A stretch of 64,000 nucleotides of DNA from Flavobacterium segetis (GCF_900129575.1 NZ_FQWE01000007.1:1-64000); one strand, 5' to 3'. Shown: positions 34,536-44,595, counted from the first letter of the stretch. Numbers and translations: made by a program. The notes: generated by a model from the sequence alone, not told the origin.

Positions 34536-36040
34536 GGTTTTAATTCTCTTAAAATTGCTTGTCGATATGTAAGGTTTTTAATCTTTTTTAAAGTATTTTT
34601 ATCTATCAACATCTTAAAACTCCTTTTCCATAAAGAAATGGATGCTATTTTTTTTATTAATCCTAAAGAAATTTCCAATAAAGTCGGATCCAAATCACTA
34701 GGTTTATACTGTTTTTCTCTAAGGTAGAATTCTTTTCCAAATGTCATCCACCAGTACCCATATATGTGAACATTTTTAGCTGGCCGAGGTTTTAAATGTT
34801 TGTCTCCAATTAAGTTCATTAATTCTTCCTTAGAGTTAGGAAGATAAGCAACATCTAAATTATTAAAAAAAGACAACCCAAGGAGGATAGAAGGTTTTTC
34901 AAAATAACAAGCCTCAATCCCAATTGTCGAGCCAAAGGTTATGATTTTATCAGAAACATCAATTAAAGAATAACTGGATATCGTTGATGTTGAGGTCACT
35001 ACAATAAGATTGGTTAATTCCTTTAATTTTTCTAAATTTCTTGTTTGCGTATTATCAAGAAATTTAAGGTTAGGATGGATCCGCAAAATAAATTGTTTAG
35101 AAAGATCTAGTTCAAAATTCTTACATACATCCCAGATGGCCTCAGTTTCATCGCTATATACATATATATAATTCTCCCAGCCTGGTACGGCTGCAAATTC
35201 GTCTATCGATGAATTAAAAAATGTGATAATCTCTTTATTTTTATCGAAATATGGAAGTTCATTTTCATTTTGATAAGATATAAAACTTCCCTCCATCAAA
35301 GAAATTCCTTTTCTCTGAGATTCAAAAAACTCTCTTGACACCTTAGTTTTATACTCCAAATCATTATTTTCTGCCCAAGCATCCTTCATTTCTTGTTCCC
35401 TATAGGAGACATTATGAGGAATAGCATTATTCAAAATATGATACTTCTCATATCTAGAAGTAAACTCAAATACTCTGAAATTAATTTTATTTTTTTCGCA
35501 ATATTGGATAGCAGGAGAATAAGTAGACATTCTTCCATTAAAGACATAAATTAAATCTGGTTTAATAATACTAAATGATTCTTCAAGAGTATCAATAACA
35601 GATATAGCTGCAATTATTTCTCTATATATTTCATTTTTATATTTTTCAACATCTACAAAATGATCTCTATAAAGACTTATAATAGAAGAAGCTACTCCTA
35701 AGCCAATATTTACATCCTTATACTTGATTTTTTTCAACTCTTCAATAGAGTTAAAAATAAAATTTAAATCTTTTACATCTTTATTTTCAATGTAGCCTGG
35801 AGAGTCCGAAACTTCTCCATACTTTTTCAAAATTTTTAAAGTTTTTTTATAAACCTTATCATAGTGATAATAAGCGAAATTTGGTGTTAGGTAATTCGTC
35901 TGAGATGACACAATTCTTTTATCAGAAGGCAATAAAAAAATCGAATCATCATTATTTAAATGTTCTAATAAAATTTCTAATTGAATTTGTGCTATTAAAT
36001 TTAATCTCGGATGGGCAGTGTGCAGGAATAAGACTTTCAT
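34520..36040 (-). CDS. KpsS/capsule-type glycosyltransferase
   Basis: About 506 residues from the ATG at 36040; an upstream ATG at 36061 would overlap the SDR gene. The start MKVLFLHTAHPRL suits a GT-B fold, and the C-terminal half has QFILRIHPNLKFL, SSYSLIDVSDKIITFGSTIG and IEACYFEKPSILLG. That is the nucleotide-binding pattern shared by capsule KpsC/KpsS-like and CDP-glycerol transferase families. Lying next to the legionaminic acid genes, it is a candidate to use CMP-legionaminic acid; this is inference. Confidence 0.65.
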   Translation of the reverse strand: MKVLFLHTAHPRLNLIAQIQLEILLEHLNNDDSIFLLPSDKRIVSSQTNYLTPNFAYYHYDKVYKKTLKILKKYGEVSDSPGYIENKDVKDLNFIFNSIEELKKIKYKDVNIGLGVASSIISLYRDHFVDVEKYKNEIYREIIAAISVIDTLEESFSIIKPDLIYVFNGRMSTYSPAIQYCEKNKINFRVFEFTSRYEKYHILNNAIPHNVSYREQEMKDAWAENNDLEYKTKVSREFFESQRKGISLMEGSFISYQNENELPYFDKNKEIITFFNSSIDEFAAVPGWENYIYVYSDETEAIWDVCKNFELDLSKQFILRIHPNLKFLDNTQTRNLEKLKELTNLIVVTSTSTISSYSLIDVSDKIITFGSTIGIEACYFEKPSILLGLSFFNNLDVAYLPNSKEELMNLIGDKHLKPRPAKNVHIYGYWWMTFGKEFYLREKQYKPSDLDPTLLEISLGLIKKIASISLWKRSFKMLIDKNTLKKIKNLTYRQAILRELKPWIKK

Positions 36041-36045
36041 ACTGC

Positions 36046-36783
36046 TTAAATTATACTCCATCCACCATCAACTAATAAATTATGCCCTGTGACATAAGAA
36101 GCTTCATCAGTTAAAAGATAAAAAACCGCGGAAACGATATCTTTTGGAGCTCCCATTCGCTTCATAGGAACTTTTTTATTATAATTACTCACAAACGATT
36201 CTGGTTGATTGTCAAAAATCCCTCCTGGAGAAACAGTATTGACACGTACTTGGTGTGCTCCGTAATAAGATGCTAAATATCGACTCAAATTATTCAAACC
36301 TCCTTTAATTGCAGAGTAAGCGGCTGGCGTCGTCATTTCAGTACCTTCGTAAACTGTGAAATCCGGCCCAACTAATCCGTAAATAGATGACATATTAATA
36401 AGTGATCCAAATCCCTGAATTTTCATTTTTTCCAGAACAACTTGACAACACAAGAAATAACCATTTAAATGCATATCTACATTACTACGCCAGGATTCAA
36501 GAGATATATTTTCGAACTTGTTTCCCCAATCTTTAGTTCTTGGATACGCATTATTAACCCAACCATCAATTCTTCTGTATTTCTCTACTATTGTTGCAAC
36601 TCCGTTTTTTACTGAATCTTCATCTGTTATATCAAGAATAAAATCATCTTCACTTTGTGTTTCAAAAAAAAGGTCAGCAGCAATTACAATTGCTCCTTGT
36701 TCTCTAAATGTTGAAACCATTTGTTTCCCAAGTAGTCCATTACCACCAGTTATCACAATTACTTTATCTTTAATCGAAAACAT
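36046..36783 (-). CDS. ptmA: SDR oxidoreductase, PtmA-like
   Basis: 245 residues, classical SDR. The cofactor motif ITGGNGLLGKQM is near 12-23, INMSSIYGLVG holds the serine, and YSAIKGG near 170 holds the catalytic tyrosine and lysine. The insertion YEGTEMTTPAAYSAIKGGLN resembles PtmA proteins of legionaminic acid loci. PtmA is thought to act in precursor supply in Campylobacter; its exact reaction is unsettled. Confidence 0.75.
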   Translation of the reverse strand: MFSIKDKVIVITGGNGLLGKQMVSTFREQGAIVIAADLFFETQSEDDFILDITDEDSVKNGVATIVEKYRRIDGWVNNAYPRTKDWGNKFENISLESWRSNVDMHLNGYFLCCQVVLEKMKIQGFGSLINMSSIYGLVGPDFTVYEGTEMTTPAAYSAIKGGLNNLSRYLASYYGAHQVRVNTVSPGGIFDNQPESFVSNYNKKVPMKRMGAPKDIVSAVFYLLTDEASYVTGHNLLVDGGWSII

Positions 36784-36813
36784 AGTCTTGATTTTATTTT
36801 ATTACTCAAATCG

Positions 36814-37596
36814 TTAATTGAAAAACTCTTGATATATATTTCCTCTTCGGTCGTCTTTAATTGGGAATTTCATTCTGTATGCCGTAGCTTCCTCTGTATT
36901 TATTTCAAATATTTTAACATCATCCATAGCCATAACTGGGTTTAACATTTCACCTAAAGGCGAAAAAACACAAGAACTTTCTTCGTATTCTAAACCTTTA
37001 CCATCAGTTCCTGTCCTATTGACACCAATCATAAAACTTTGATTTTCTATCGCTCGTGCATTCAGTAGGGTTCTCCAGTGTGAAACCCTTGCTTTTGGCC
37101 AATTGGCTATATTTATTAAGATTAAATTTTCCTTAGATAATTCTTGGTAAAGCTCAGGAAATCTTAGGTCAAAACAAATAGTCAATCCCCATCCTCCATG
37201 CCAAGGAAGGCTTTTGATCTCGTCACCCGAAGTAATTAATTTATGCTCGCCACTAAAGGAGAAAAGATGCATTTTTTCGTAACACGCATCAATGTTTCCC
37301 TTTTTATTAATAGCAATACAACTATTGTATGTGTTTTTTTCTCTTGAAATCATTAAGCCAAAAATAATATTTATCTTATACTTTTCTGCTAATTTCTGTA
37401 GAATTTGAATAGAATTTGAATTTTCAAAATCTTCCGCTAAAGCTAAATTAGTAACAGAGAAACCGGTCAATGACATTTCTGGAAAAATGACATACGCTGC
37501 ATTGCTTCCAATTGATTTGATAGCATTTTCAACTGCAATTAGATTTGCAGATTTGTCTTCCCAAACAGAATTTAACGAAACTATTGCTACTCTCAT
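36814..37596 (-). CDS. Nitrilase-superfamily carbon-nitrogen hydrolase
   Basis: 260 residues. The Glu-Lys-Cys triad is present: E40 in VIFPEMSLTG, K108 in CYEKMHLFS and C141 in GLTICFDLRFP. Family members hydrolyse amides or nitriles or transfer acyl groups. The start codon overlaps the end of the class-III aminotransferase gene, so the two are translationally coupled. Their joint placement inside the legionaminic acid block suggests a shared step, perhaps making or fitting an unusual N-linked substituent. Confidence 0.85.
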   Translation of the reverse strand: MRVAIVSLNSVWEDKSANLIAVENAIKSIGSNAAYVIFPEMSLTGFSVTNLALAEDFENSNSIQILQKLAEKYKINIIFGLMISREKNTYNSCIAINKKGNIDACYEKMHLFSFSGEHKLITSGDEIKSLPWHGGWGLTICFDLRFPELYQELSKENLILINIANWPKARVSHWRTLLNARAIENQSFMIGVNRTGTDGKGLEYEESSCVFSPLGEMLNPVMAMDDVKIFEINTEEATAYRMKFPIKDDRRGNIYQEFFN

Positions 37597-38945
37597 TAAT
37601 TATATTTTCTAAATACTGGTTTAATAACAGGAGATTTCAAAAACCCATCTAAACCACTTTCAAGCGCTTTTTTGTATATTTTCAAGGCATGTTCTACTGC
37701 AGATAACGTCATGTCTAATTCTGTTTCTTGATGAGAATAAGATACAGCCACATAAGGCATCATTACTTTGTTCTCTAACATTTCTTGAGCAAACAATGTT
37801 CTCAATGCGAGAGACACATTTCCATCTTTATCTTTTGCTACATAATTTGGAGAACAAGGATAACCCTCAACATAAAATTGATCTTGAATCCCTATACTCT
37901 TTGAAATATCATTCATCCCAGAAACAAGTTTATTACCATAATTCCAAAAATGATCGACCACCTTATCTCTTTTTAAGAGCTCCATCGTTTTAATAAAAGC
38001 GCCTAAAGCACTCATTTCAGCACCATGAGTTGTTGATGTCAAAAAGATACGTTCTGATCCTTCATCTAATATGCCGCCAATTTGCATTATTTCTTTTTTC
38101 CCAGCTAATGCAGCTACAGCAAAACCATTTGCCATCGCTTTACCAAATGTACACAAGTCAGGTTCAATCCCATAATAAGTTTGTGCACCTTGTATATGCC
38201 AACGGAAACCTGTAATCATTTCGTCAATAATAAAAACAGCACCATTGGATTTACAAATACTTTGAACTTTATGCAAAAAATTATTTTTGTTATTTGGGCA
38301 TTCTTTACATACTCCATTAAAATCACAACTGTGATCACATGGCTTAACAGTTGTTGCTGCTTCAAGCATTACTCCTGCAATTTGATCAGGATAAGCATCA
38401 AACAATCGCTGCAAAGAAGAAATGTCGTTATAATTGAATTTTAGAGTAAACTGACTAGCTTCATCAACTGTTCCGCGGTTAATTACGGTTGAACCAATAA
38501 ACCAATCATCATATGAAAAAAATGGTTGCTCAACTGGTATTGCTATGAATTTTTTACCTGTGTAAGCTCGTGCCAATTTAACGGCTGCAGTAGTAACCGT
38601 AGATCCATGCTTTGCAAATTTTACCATATCTACCGATGGAATTAGTTCACACAACAATTCCGCAGCCTTCAATTCTGTTATTGAGGCTCTAGTTAGGTTA
38701 TTCCCTTTTAGAATTTCTTGATAACAGGCATCAGCTACTTCTTTATTCCCATATCCAATATTAACAGAACGCAGTCCCATTCCGTAATCTAAATATTTTT
38801 TTCCTTCCGGACAAAATACATAAGCTCCTTCTCCTCTTTCCAAGATAGAAGGTGCATTAGAAGGAAATTGATCATCTCCTCTTGAATAAGTATGCGCTCC
38901 CCCAGGTATTACATTATGTAATCGTTGTGAATATGATTTTTTCAT
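37596..38945 (-). CDS. Class-III aminotransferase with four-cysteine insertion
   Basis: 449 residues, similar to glutamate-1-semialdehyde aminomutase: IPGGAHTYSRGDDQFP at the start, FAKHGSTVTTAAVKLARAYT near 110, the PLP-pairing DEMITGFR (D241), and the Schiff-base lysine K269 in TFGKAMANG. Between them, residues 203-216 carry CDHSCDFNGVCKEC, a C-x3-C-x5-C-x2-C cluster absent from ordinary aminomutases and able to bind zinc or an iron-sulfur cluster. Its position in a sugar locus argues for a nucleotide-sugar or side-chain substrate rather than haem synthesis. Confidence 0.8.
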   Translation of the reverse strand: MKKSYSQRLHNVIPGGAHTYSRGDDQFPSNAPSILERGEGAYVFCPEGKKYLDYGMGLRSVNIGYGNKEVADACYQEILKGNNLTRASITELKAAELLCELIPSVDMVKFAKHGSTVTTAAVKLARAYTGKKFIAIPVEQPFFSYDDWFIGSTVINRGTVDEASQFTLKFNYNDISSLQRLFDAYPDQIAGVMLEAATTVKPCDHSCDFNGVCKECPNNKNNFLHKVQSICKSNGAVFIIDEMITGFRWHIQGAQTYYGIEPDLCTFGKAMANGFAVAALAGKKEIMQIGGILDEGSERIFLTSTTHGAEMSALGAFIKTMELLKRDKVVDHFWNYGNKLVSGMNDISKSIGIQDQFYVEGYPCSPNYVAKDKDGNVSLALRTLFAQEMLENKVMMPYVAVSYSHQETELDMTLSAVEHALKIYKKALESGLDGFLKSPVIKPVFRKYN

Positions 38946-38959
38946 TATGTCTAATTATT

Positions 38960-39661
38960 TTACTTCGAAACTATATTATTTATTATGAATTCTGCAAACT
39001 GCCAATCTAATGGTTCGTCAATTTCTAAACCAGAAATATCATCCAATAAATAGCTTAATGTTTTTTCTGTATAGAATGATTTAGTTTTAATAAAATCATC
39101 CCATTTGCTTATATAAAAACCTCCCGATGGAGTTATTTCTTTACCAAAAGATTGTCTTCCTAATTTCGTATACAATTTCAAATTATCTGCTAATTCACTT
39201 AAATAATCATCTTCTTTCTGTATAAATATTCTGTTAGGCCTACTTTCTCTTGTAGCTACTATAGAAGAAGCGTTTTCATTTTTATCCAGTAAATCAATTG
39301 CCTTTTCAAGATCTAAACTTTTTACAAAAGGTGAAGTAGGTTCTAACAAACCTATAAAATCATATTTCTTATCAAGACTAAAAGCATAATCCATAGCGTG
39401 CAAAACTACATTAACAGAAGAAGCTTCATCTGTAGCTAAATAATCGGGTCTTAAAAATGGAATTTCCGCCCCGTATTCTTTTGCTATTTGGGCATATTTT
39501 TCTGAATCTGTGCTAACCCAAATGTCACTCGAAATTTGGGTATTTCTAGCCGTTTGAATTCTATAACTAATTAAAGGCTGATTTCCTAAAATTTTAATAT
39601 TTTTATCTGGAATTGACTTAGAACCACTTCTTGCGGTTATTAACCATAATACTTTTTTCAT
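38960..39661 (-). CDS. legF: CMP-legionaminic acid synthetase (acylneuraminate cytidylyltransferase family)
   Basis: 233 residues with the family signature ITARSGSKSIPDKNIK at the N-terminus and the conserved LEPTSPFV near 106. It activates a nonulosonic acid with CTP to give the CMP-sugar. The surrounding legB, legC, legH, legI, legG and ptmE genes point to legionaminic rather than neuraminic acid. It lies 8 bases after ptmE. Confidence 0.88.
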   Translation of the reverse strand: MKKVLWLITARSGSKSIPDKNIKILGNQPLISYRIQTARNTQISSDIWVSTDSEKYAQIAKEYGAEIPFLRPDYLATDEASSVNVVLHAMDYAFSLDKKYDFIGLLEPTSPFVKSLDLEKAIDLLDKNENASSIVATRESRPNRIFIQKEDDYLSELADNLKLYTKLGRQSFGKEITPSGGFYISKWDDFIKTKSFYTEKTLSYLLDDISGLEIDEPLDWQFAEFIINNIVSK

Positions 39662-39669
39662 CTTTAGAA

Positions 39670-40716
39670 TTAGAACTTTATATTGTGTATATCAATGTGC
39701 GCTTTTTCAAAATCTTCATGTTTTCCAACATCCAACCAATATCCCGAAAAAGGAAAAGATATGACCTTAAGATTATTTTTAATTAGCTCTTCCATTAAAT
39801 CTGTTGCATTAAAAAAAGTATCTTTTGGAATATAATTAAGCATTTCCTTTTTCATCAAATAAATTCCTCCATTGGAATAATAGGTATACGTTGGTTTTTC
39901 TTTAAAACTTCGTATTTCCCCATTATTCGTTTCTAAAACGGCATAAGGAATACTTACTTGGTACGGAATACTTAAGACTGCCAAGTCCGCTCCTTGCTTA
40001 ACAAATTCTAGAAAAAACTGTTCATAATCAATATTGGTTAATAAGTCTGAATTAGTTATCAAAACATAATCATGCTCAAAGTTATTGATTTTTGAAACAG
40101 CACCTATTGTCCCTAATGATTCCTCTTCCCACACATATTCTATATTGATGTTTTTCTCTGCACCGGTTCCGAAATGATTTTCAATTTGTTCCCCCAAATA
40201 TTTTACAGATACCCAAAAATCATCAATACCAAATAAAGCCAATCGATCTAAATTGTGCTCCATAATTGCTTTGCCACCTACTTTAAGTAAAGGTTTGGGA
40301 ATGTTATCAGTCAAAGGTTTCAAGCGCTGCCCTCTACCACCAGCCATAATTACTGCATCAACGGGTAAATATGATTTAATATTCCTGAAATTGATCACAT
40401 TAACAACCTTGTGATTTTCATCAAGTACGGGAACAATTCTAAAATCACCTTCCCTATATTCGATAATTTTTTCTAAATTATTTTCTCCTTTAGTTATATA
40501 TCTTGGATTATCTTGAATTATTTCATTAATAAGACTATCAATAGTAAAACCTTTAATCAATCCACGTCTTACATCTCCATCAGTAAGAGCTCCTATTAAT
40601 TTATCCTCTGAATCTACTACAAAAAGAATAGCATCTTGTGACAACTCATTCAATGCAAGTAAAGCATCTTTAACTTTACTTCCTGATAGAATTAAATGGT
40701 CTTTATAAATTCTCAT
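39670..40716 (-). CDS. ptmE: CBS-domain nucleotidyltransferase, PtmE-like
   Basis: 348 residues. Two CBS motifs span about 1-120 (VVDSEDKLIGALTDGDVRRG). A nucleotidyltransferase domain follows, with VDAVIMAGGRGQRLKPLTDN near 125 and IPKPLLKVGGK. This domain order matches PtmE, the glucosamine-1-phosphate guanylyltransferase of the Campylobacter legionaminic acid pathway. That marks a GDP-linked rather than UDP-linked route. It overlaps legG by 4 bases. Confidence 0.85.
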   Translation of the reverse strand: MRIYKDHLILSGSKVKDALLALNELSQDAILFVVDSEDKLIGALTDGDVRRGLIKGFTIDSLINEIIQDNPRYITKGENNLEKIIEYREGDFRIVPVLDENHKVVNVINFRNIKSYLPVDAVIMAGGRGQRLKPLTDNIPKPLLKVGGKAIMEHNLDRLALFGIDDFWVSVKYLGEQIENHFGTGAEKNINIEYVWEEESLGTIGAVSKINNFEHDYVLITNSDLLTNIDYEQFFLEFVKQGADLAVLSIPYQVSIPYAVLETNNGEIRSFKEKPTYTYYSNGGIYLMKKEMLNYIPKDTFFNATDLMEELIKNNLKVISFPFSGYWLDVGKHEDFEKAHIDIHNIKF

Positions 40717-41816
40717 ATAGATTCTTTTAAGATTTTAGTAATATTATCAGCTACATCTTCTTTAAAATAAATATTTGAACCAATATATTTATCTAATTTA
40801 ACAGCTTTTTTTGCGGCTTGAATAATATCTATTTCAGTAAAAGGACAATTTATTATGTTCTCACTTTGTGCTCTACCTTTTTGTCTGTCCCCCACATTAA
40901 CTACATATTTCCCAAAAGAGGCAGCTTCCAAAATTCCGCTTGAAGTATTACCAATTAAAAGCTTGCAATAATACATTGCTGAAAAATAATTAGCCTTCCC
41001 AAAATTTTCAATTAATAATATCCTGTTCTCATTTTCGTTTTTCAATTGCAAGATAGCTTCTCGATAAATGGATCCCTGTGTATCAGCATTGGGCATCGTA
41101 ATTATAACAAAGAGGTCTTTAGAAATTATTGCAAGAGCCTTTTTCATGGCTTGTGCAAATTGAATATTTTCTTGTGCCGCCATTGTTTCAGAATGAAAAG
41201 TCACTAATGCAAATTCTTCATCTAGAATAGAAAACGCATCATAAAAAGTCTCTTTTTCGATAGGTCTAAATGTTTTAATATCATTTAAACTTAATGACCC
41301 TACAGTGAAAACACCATCTGAACCACCCATTACATTTTTCAATTTCTCGCTAAAGACTTCCGTTGCCGTAAAATGCAATTTAGAGGCTAATGAAATTTGG
41401 TGTCGATACACGTTATCAATAGCTCCTAAGGTTGTTTCTCCTCCATGCAAGTGTGCAAAAGATACTCCAAAAGGGATACCTGCTTGCACAGCAGCACTCA
41501 TTTCAAATCGATCGCCTAAGCAAAAAACTAAATCATAGTGATGATTTTGCCAAAAATCAGCAAATTTCATTACCGTTATTCCATAAGATGATGAAATAGT
41601 TTGTTCATCATCATTTGAAATTAAAGATGATATCGTGTGAATAGTTGTATATCCGTCCTTTTCAATACTGGATAATGTATAACCATGGCTTCTGGATAAA
41701 TGTGTCCCAAAAGCGATGATTTCCAATTCAAAAAAAGAATCTTCTTTTATTTTTTGAAGTAATGGAAGGTAGATTCCATAATCTGCTCTTGAACTTGTAA
41801 GTACTCCTATTTTCAT
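40713..41816 (-). CDS. legG: Hydrolysing NDP-sugar 2-epimerase, LegG/NeuC-like
   Basis: 367 residues, NeuC/WecB fold. The N-terminal IGVLTSSRADYGIYLPLLQK, the central LGDRFEMSAAV and AHLHGGETTLGAIDN, and the C-terminal IGNTSSGILEAASFGKYVVN are diagnostic. In the legionaminic pathway it releases the nucleotide and inverts C2 to give the free trideoxymannose derivative. Start and stop overlap neighbours by 4 bases. Confidence 0.9.
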   Translation of the reverse strand: MKIGVLTSSRADYGIYLPLLQKIKEDSFFELEIIAFGTHLSRSHGYTLSSIEKDGYTTIHTISSLISNDDEQTISSSYGITVMKFADFWQNHHYDLVFCLGDRFEMSAAVQAGIPFGVSFAHLHGGETTLGAIDNVYRHQISLASKLHFTATEVFSEKLKNVMGGSDGVFTVGSLSLNDIKTFRPIEKETFYDAFSILDEEFALVTFHSETMAAQENIQFAQAMKKALAIISKDLFVIITMPNADTQGSIYREAILQLKNENENRILLIENFGKANYFSAMYYCKLLIGNTSSGILEAASFGKYVVNVGDRQKGRAQSENIINCPFTEIDIIQAAKKAVKLDKYIGSNIYFKEDVADNITKILKESI

Positions 41817-42835
41817 TGAATGTCAGAAAGTAAAAGTTTATCAAATTCAATTTTATCGGTAATTAATGTTCTCCCAACAATATGTTCCCATTGCATCGGA
41901 GAGATTCCATCACCTGGTCTCAAAGAAATAAGATCCTCATCAGTAATGACATGACCTTTACCTATATTTTTTTTGATGTATATACTTTTTCTAGCAATAG
42001 CTATATTTTTAGTTTCACTTTGGCTAGGTACTTTTTCTCCATCACCACTTATGGCAGCTTCTATATTTCGAACTGCCTTTACCATCTCTTTTAATTCCTC
42101 TGGTTCTAAGGAAGCTAAATGATCAGGGCCTGGTAAGTTTCTATCTAAAGTAAAATGCTTTTCTATAATTTTTGCTCCCATCGCAACCGCTGCAATAGGC
42201 ACTTCGATTCCTAAAGTATGATCTGAATAACCTACTGGTACCCCAAAAGTTTTTTGAATAGACAACATGGCTTTAAGATTTACATCTTTCATTGGAGTTG
42301 GATACTCTGTATTACAATGTAATATTGAAATATCCTCTTTTTTTAACCCAAATTTAAGCAGAACATCCAAAGCGTCTTTGATTTCTGACTCCAAACACAT
42401 TCCTGTTGACATGATAACAGGCTTATTACATAAAGCAACGGCTTTCAAATAAGGATAATTGGTGATTTCACCACTGGGAATTTTAAAAAAAGCAAGACCC
42501 AAATCATCCAAATAACGCACTCCTTCAACATCAAATGCAGTGGAGAAAAATTTAATATTACGTTCTGCACAATAGGACATTAACTCTAAATGATTTTCAT
42601 GACTCAGTTCTAAGTTTTTCAACATAGTGTATTGAGAATCATCCCCATCATTTATATTGACGCTCTGATATTCTGCTTTTTTAGCCAATTTACTAACCAA
42701 ATTATCCGCCTTGAAGGTTTGAAATTTGACATAATCAACACCGGCATCGACAGCAGCATCTATTAATTTTTTTGCTACTTGTATATCACCATTGTGATTT
42801 ACTCCAGCTTCTGCAATAATAATTACTTTACTCAT
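41813..42835 (-). CDS. legI: N,N'-diacetyllegionaminate synthase, NeuB family
   Basis: 340 residues. The PEP-condensing TIM barrel starts IIIAEAGVNHNGDIQVAKKL and carries KFQTFKADNLV, PSGEITNYPYL and GYSDHTLGIEVPIAAVA. The C-terminal SAF domain holds ARKSIYIKKNIGKGHVITDE. It condenses the free sugar from LegG with phosphoenolpyruvate. Sialate or pseudaminate synthase are alternatives, but the gene set favours legionaminate. Confidence 0.9.
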   Translation of the reverse strand: MSKVIIIAEAGVNHNGDIQVAKKLIDAAVDAGVDYVKFQTFKADNLVSKLAKKAEYQSVNINDGDDSQYTMLKNLELSHENHLELMSYCAERNIKFFSTAFDVEGVRYLDDLGLAFFKIPSGEITNYPYLKAVALCNKPVIMSTGMCLESEIKDALDVLLKFGLKKEDISILHCNTEYPTPMKDVNLKAMLSIQKTFGVPVGYSDHTLGIEVPIAAVAMGAKIIEKHFTLDRNLPGPDHLASLEPEELKEMVKAVRNIEAAISGDGEKVPSQSETKNIAIARKSIYIKKNIGKGHVITDEDLISLRPGDGISPMQWEHIVGRTLITDKIEFDKLLLSDIQ

Positions 42836-42837
42836 TT

Positions 42838-43461
42838 TTATATGATTCTCCCTGGATTTCCTACTACTTTTTTCCCATCGGGAATATTGGTAATAATAAC
42901 CGTTCCAGCACCTATTATAACATCTTTACCTATCACAACTCCTTGTTTAATTACTGCATTTGCTCCAACAAATGTTCGCTCGCCAATTGTAACATTTCCT
43001 GCTAGAACGGCACCAGGCGCAATATGTACGGCATCTCCTAAAACACATTCGTGTTCAATAATACAGCCTGTATTTAATATGACATTTTTTCCCACTTTTG
43101 CAAGTGCATTAACAACAACATTCTTATTTATAAAACTACCAGAACCTATTACTGCATTTATTGAAATATGAGCGGTTTTATGAATAATAGTTTCGATCGT
43201 TTTCCCTTTACTTTCAATCAATGCTGCGATATTCTGTCTGATATTATTTTCTCCAATACCAATTACAAAGGAAAACTCCTTTTGCCAACCAATGAAATCA
43301 TCTTTTTTTTCAAATCCCAAATAAGGTAAATGGAAAGGGTCTTGTTGTACTGGTTCTATATCACTATAACCAGCAATCTTAAAACCGTTTTCTAAAACCG
43401 TTTCTGCAACGACATAAGCATGCCCTGAATATCCAATAAGAATTACTTCTTTATCTAACAC
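42838..43461 (-). CDS. legH: NeuD/PglD-type sugar N- or O-acetyltransferase
   Basis: 207 residues. A short Rossmann-like N-terminal part (VILIGYSGHAYVVAETVLEN) precedes hexapeptide repeats forming a left-handed beta-helix (GAVLAGNVTIGERTFVGANA). The family uses acetyl-CoA. In legionaminic acid synthesis LegH acetylates the 4-amino group made by LegC, whose gene overlaps this one by 11 bases. Confidence 0.85.
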   Translation of the reverse strand: MLDKEVILIGYSGHAYVVAETVLENGFKIAGYSDIEPVQQDPFHLPYLGFEKKDDFIGWQKEFSFVIGIGENNIRQNIAALIESKGKTIETIIHKTAHISINAVIGSGSFINKNVVVNALAKVGKNVILNTGCIIEHECVLGDAVHIAPGAVLAGNVTIGERTFVGANAVIKQGVVIGKDVIIGAGTVIITNIPDGKKVVGNPGRII

Positions 43462-44593
43462 TGCTAGGTATATTTACTATTCGTTCTTCTAAGAATTCCG
43501 CATTTGCATTCTCGTCTCTCTGACAATTTGCATACATCGGTAAACGATACATCAACTGCCAAATAGGACGCGTCATGACTGCATTTGCATTAGTTGTTTC
43601 TAAAAACAAATTTCGCTCTTCTTTATTTTCTAATTCCACACACATTAACCAATAATTTGCTTTAGTATCTGGAGTTTCTGTTCTAAATTTTATTCCTTTT
43701 GATGCAAAAAACGAAGCATATTCTTCAGCCAAAGTTCTTTTATTTTCTAAAAAACCATCTAATTGTTCTAATTGGGCACAAGCTAAAGCGGCATTTAGAT
43801 TAGGCATTCTAAAATTATAACCCATTTCATCATGCACATATTCATAAGGATGTGGAATTTTGGCAGTAGTAGTTAGGTATTTCCCTTTTTCTCCTAAAGG
43901 AATAGAATTAGTAACAATTGCACCACCACCACCACTAGTAACTATTTTATTTCCATTAAATGAAAAAACACCTAAATCTCCCAAGCTACCGGTAGGTTTT
44001 CCTTTGTATTCACTTCCTAAGGATTCTGCGGCATCTTCAACTACAGGAATTTTCCATAAACGGCATATTCTGATTAATTCGTCTAAATGGACAGGAAATC
44101 CAAAAGTATGCATAGGTACACAAGCACTAATTTTTCGACCTGATTTCTTATTATAACAACCATCTTCTCGTAAATCACCAAATTCAATTAAAAAATTCTC
44201 AACTGCTATCGGAGACAATCCCATAGTATCTGTATCAACGTCTAAAAATACTGGATGCGCATTACAATAGGCAATAGCATTAGCGGTAGCAACAAAGGTA
44301 AGAGCTTGTGTCAATACTTCGTCACCAGCTTTCACACCTACTAGTCGCAAAGCAACCTGAATTCCAGCAGTACCATTCACCACAGCAACTGCCTTTTGTG
44401 TATTTGTAATTTGCGTCATTATGTTTTCAAACTGATCAACAAATGCTCCTACTGAAGACACAAAAGTGCTTTCTATAGTTTCTAGCACATATTTTTTTTC
44501 ATTTCCATTAAATTTTGGAACATGTAAGGGAATAAATTCATTCGTGTTATATTGCTCCTTAATGAAAGAAATTGTTTCTTGAAAATTATTCAT
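43451..44593 (-). CDS. legC: LegC-family sugar aminotransferase
   Basis: 380 residues of the DegT/DnrJ/EryC1 class. The start FIPLHVPKFNGNEKKYVLET, the PLP-contacting VEDAAESLGSEYKG, and the Schiff-base lysine in FSFNGNKIVTSGGGG are intact. It transaminates the 4-keto sugar made by LegB. It lies 2 bases after legB. Confidence 0.9.
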   Translation of the reverse strand: MNNFQETISFIKEQYNTNEFIPLHVPKFNGNEKKYVLETIESTFVSSVGAFVDQFENIMTQITNTQKAVAVVNGTAGIQVALRLVGVKAGDEVLTQALTFVATANAIAYCNAHPVFLDVDTDTMGLSPIAVENFLIEFGDLREDGCYNKKSGRKISACVPMHTFGFPVHLDELIRICRLWKIPVVEDAAESLGSEYKGKPTGSLGDLGVFSFNGNKIVTSGGGGAIVTNSIPLGEKGKYLTTTAKIPHPYEYVHDEMGYNFRMPNLNAALACAQLEQLDGFLENKRTLAEEYASFFASKGIKFRTETPDTKANYWLMCVELENKEERNLFLETTNANAVMTRPIWQLMYRLPMYANCQRDENANAEFLEERIVNIPSSVR

Positions 44594-44595
44594 AG

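Noticed and set aside
36814..37596. Nitrilase as an ordinary housekeeping omega-amidase unrelated to the locus
   Set aside because: Not excluded, but its start-stop overlap with the aminotransferase gene ties it to the locus.
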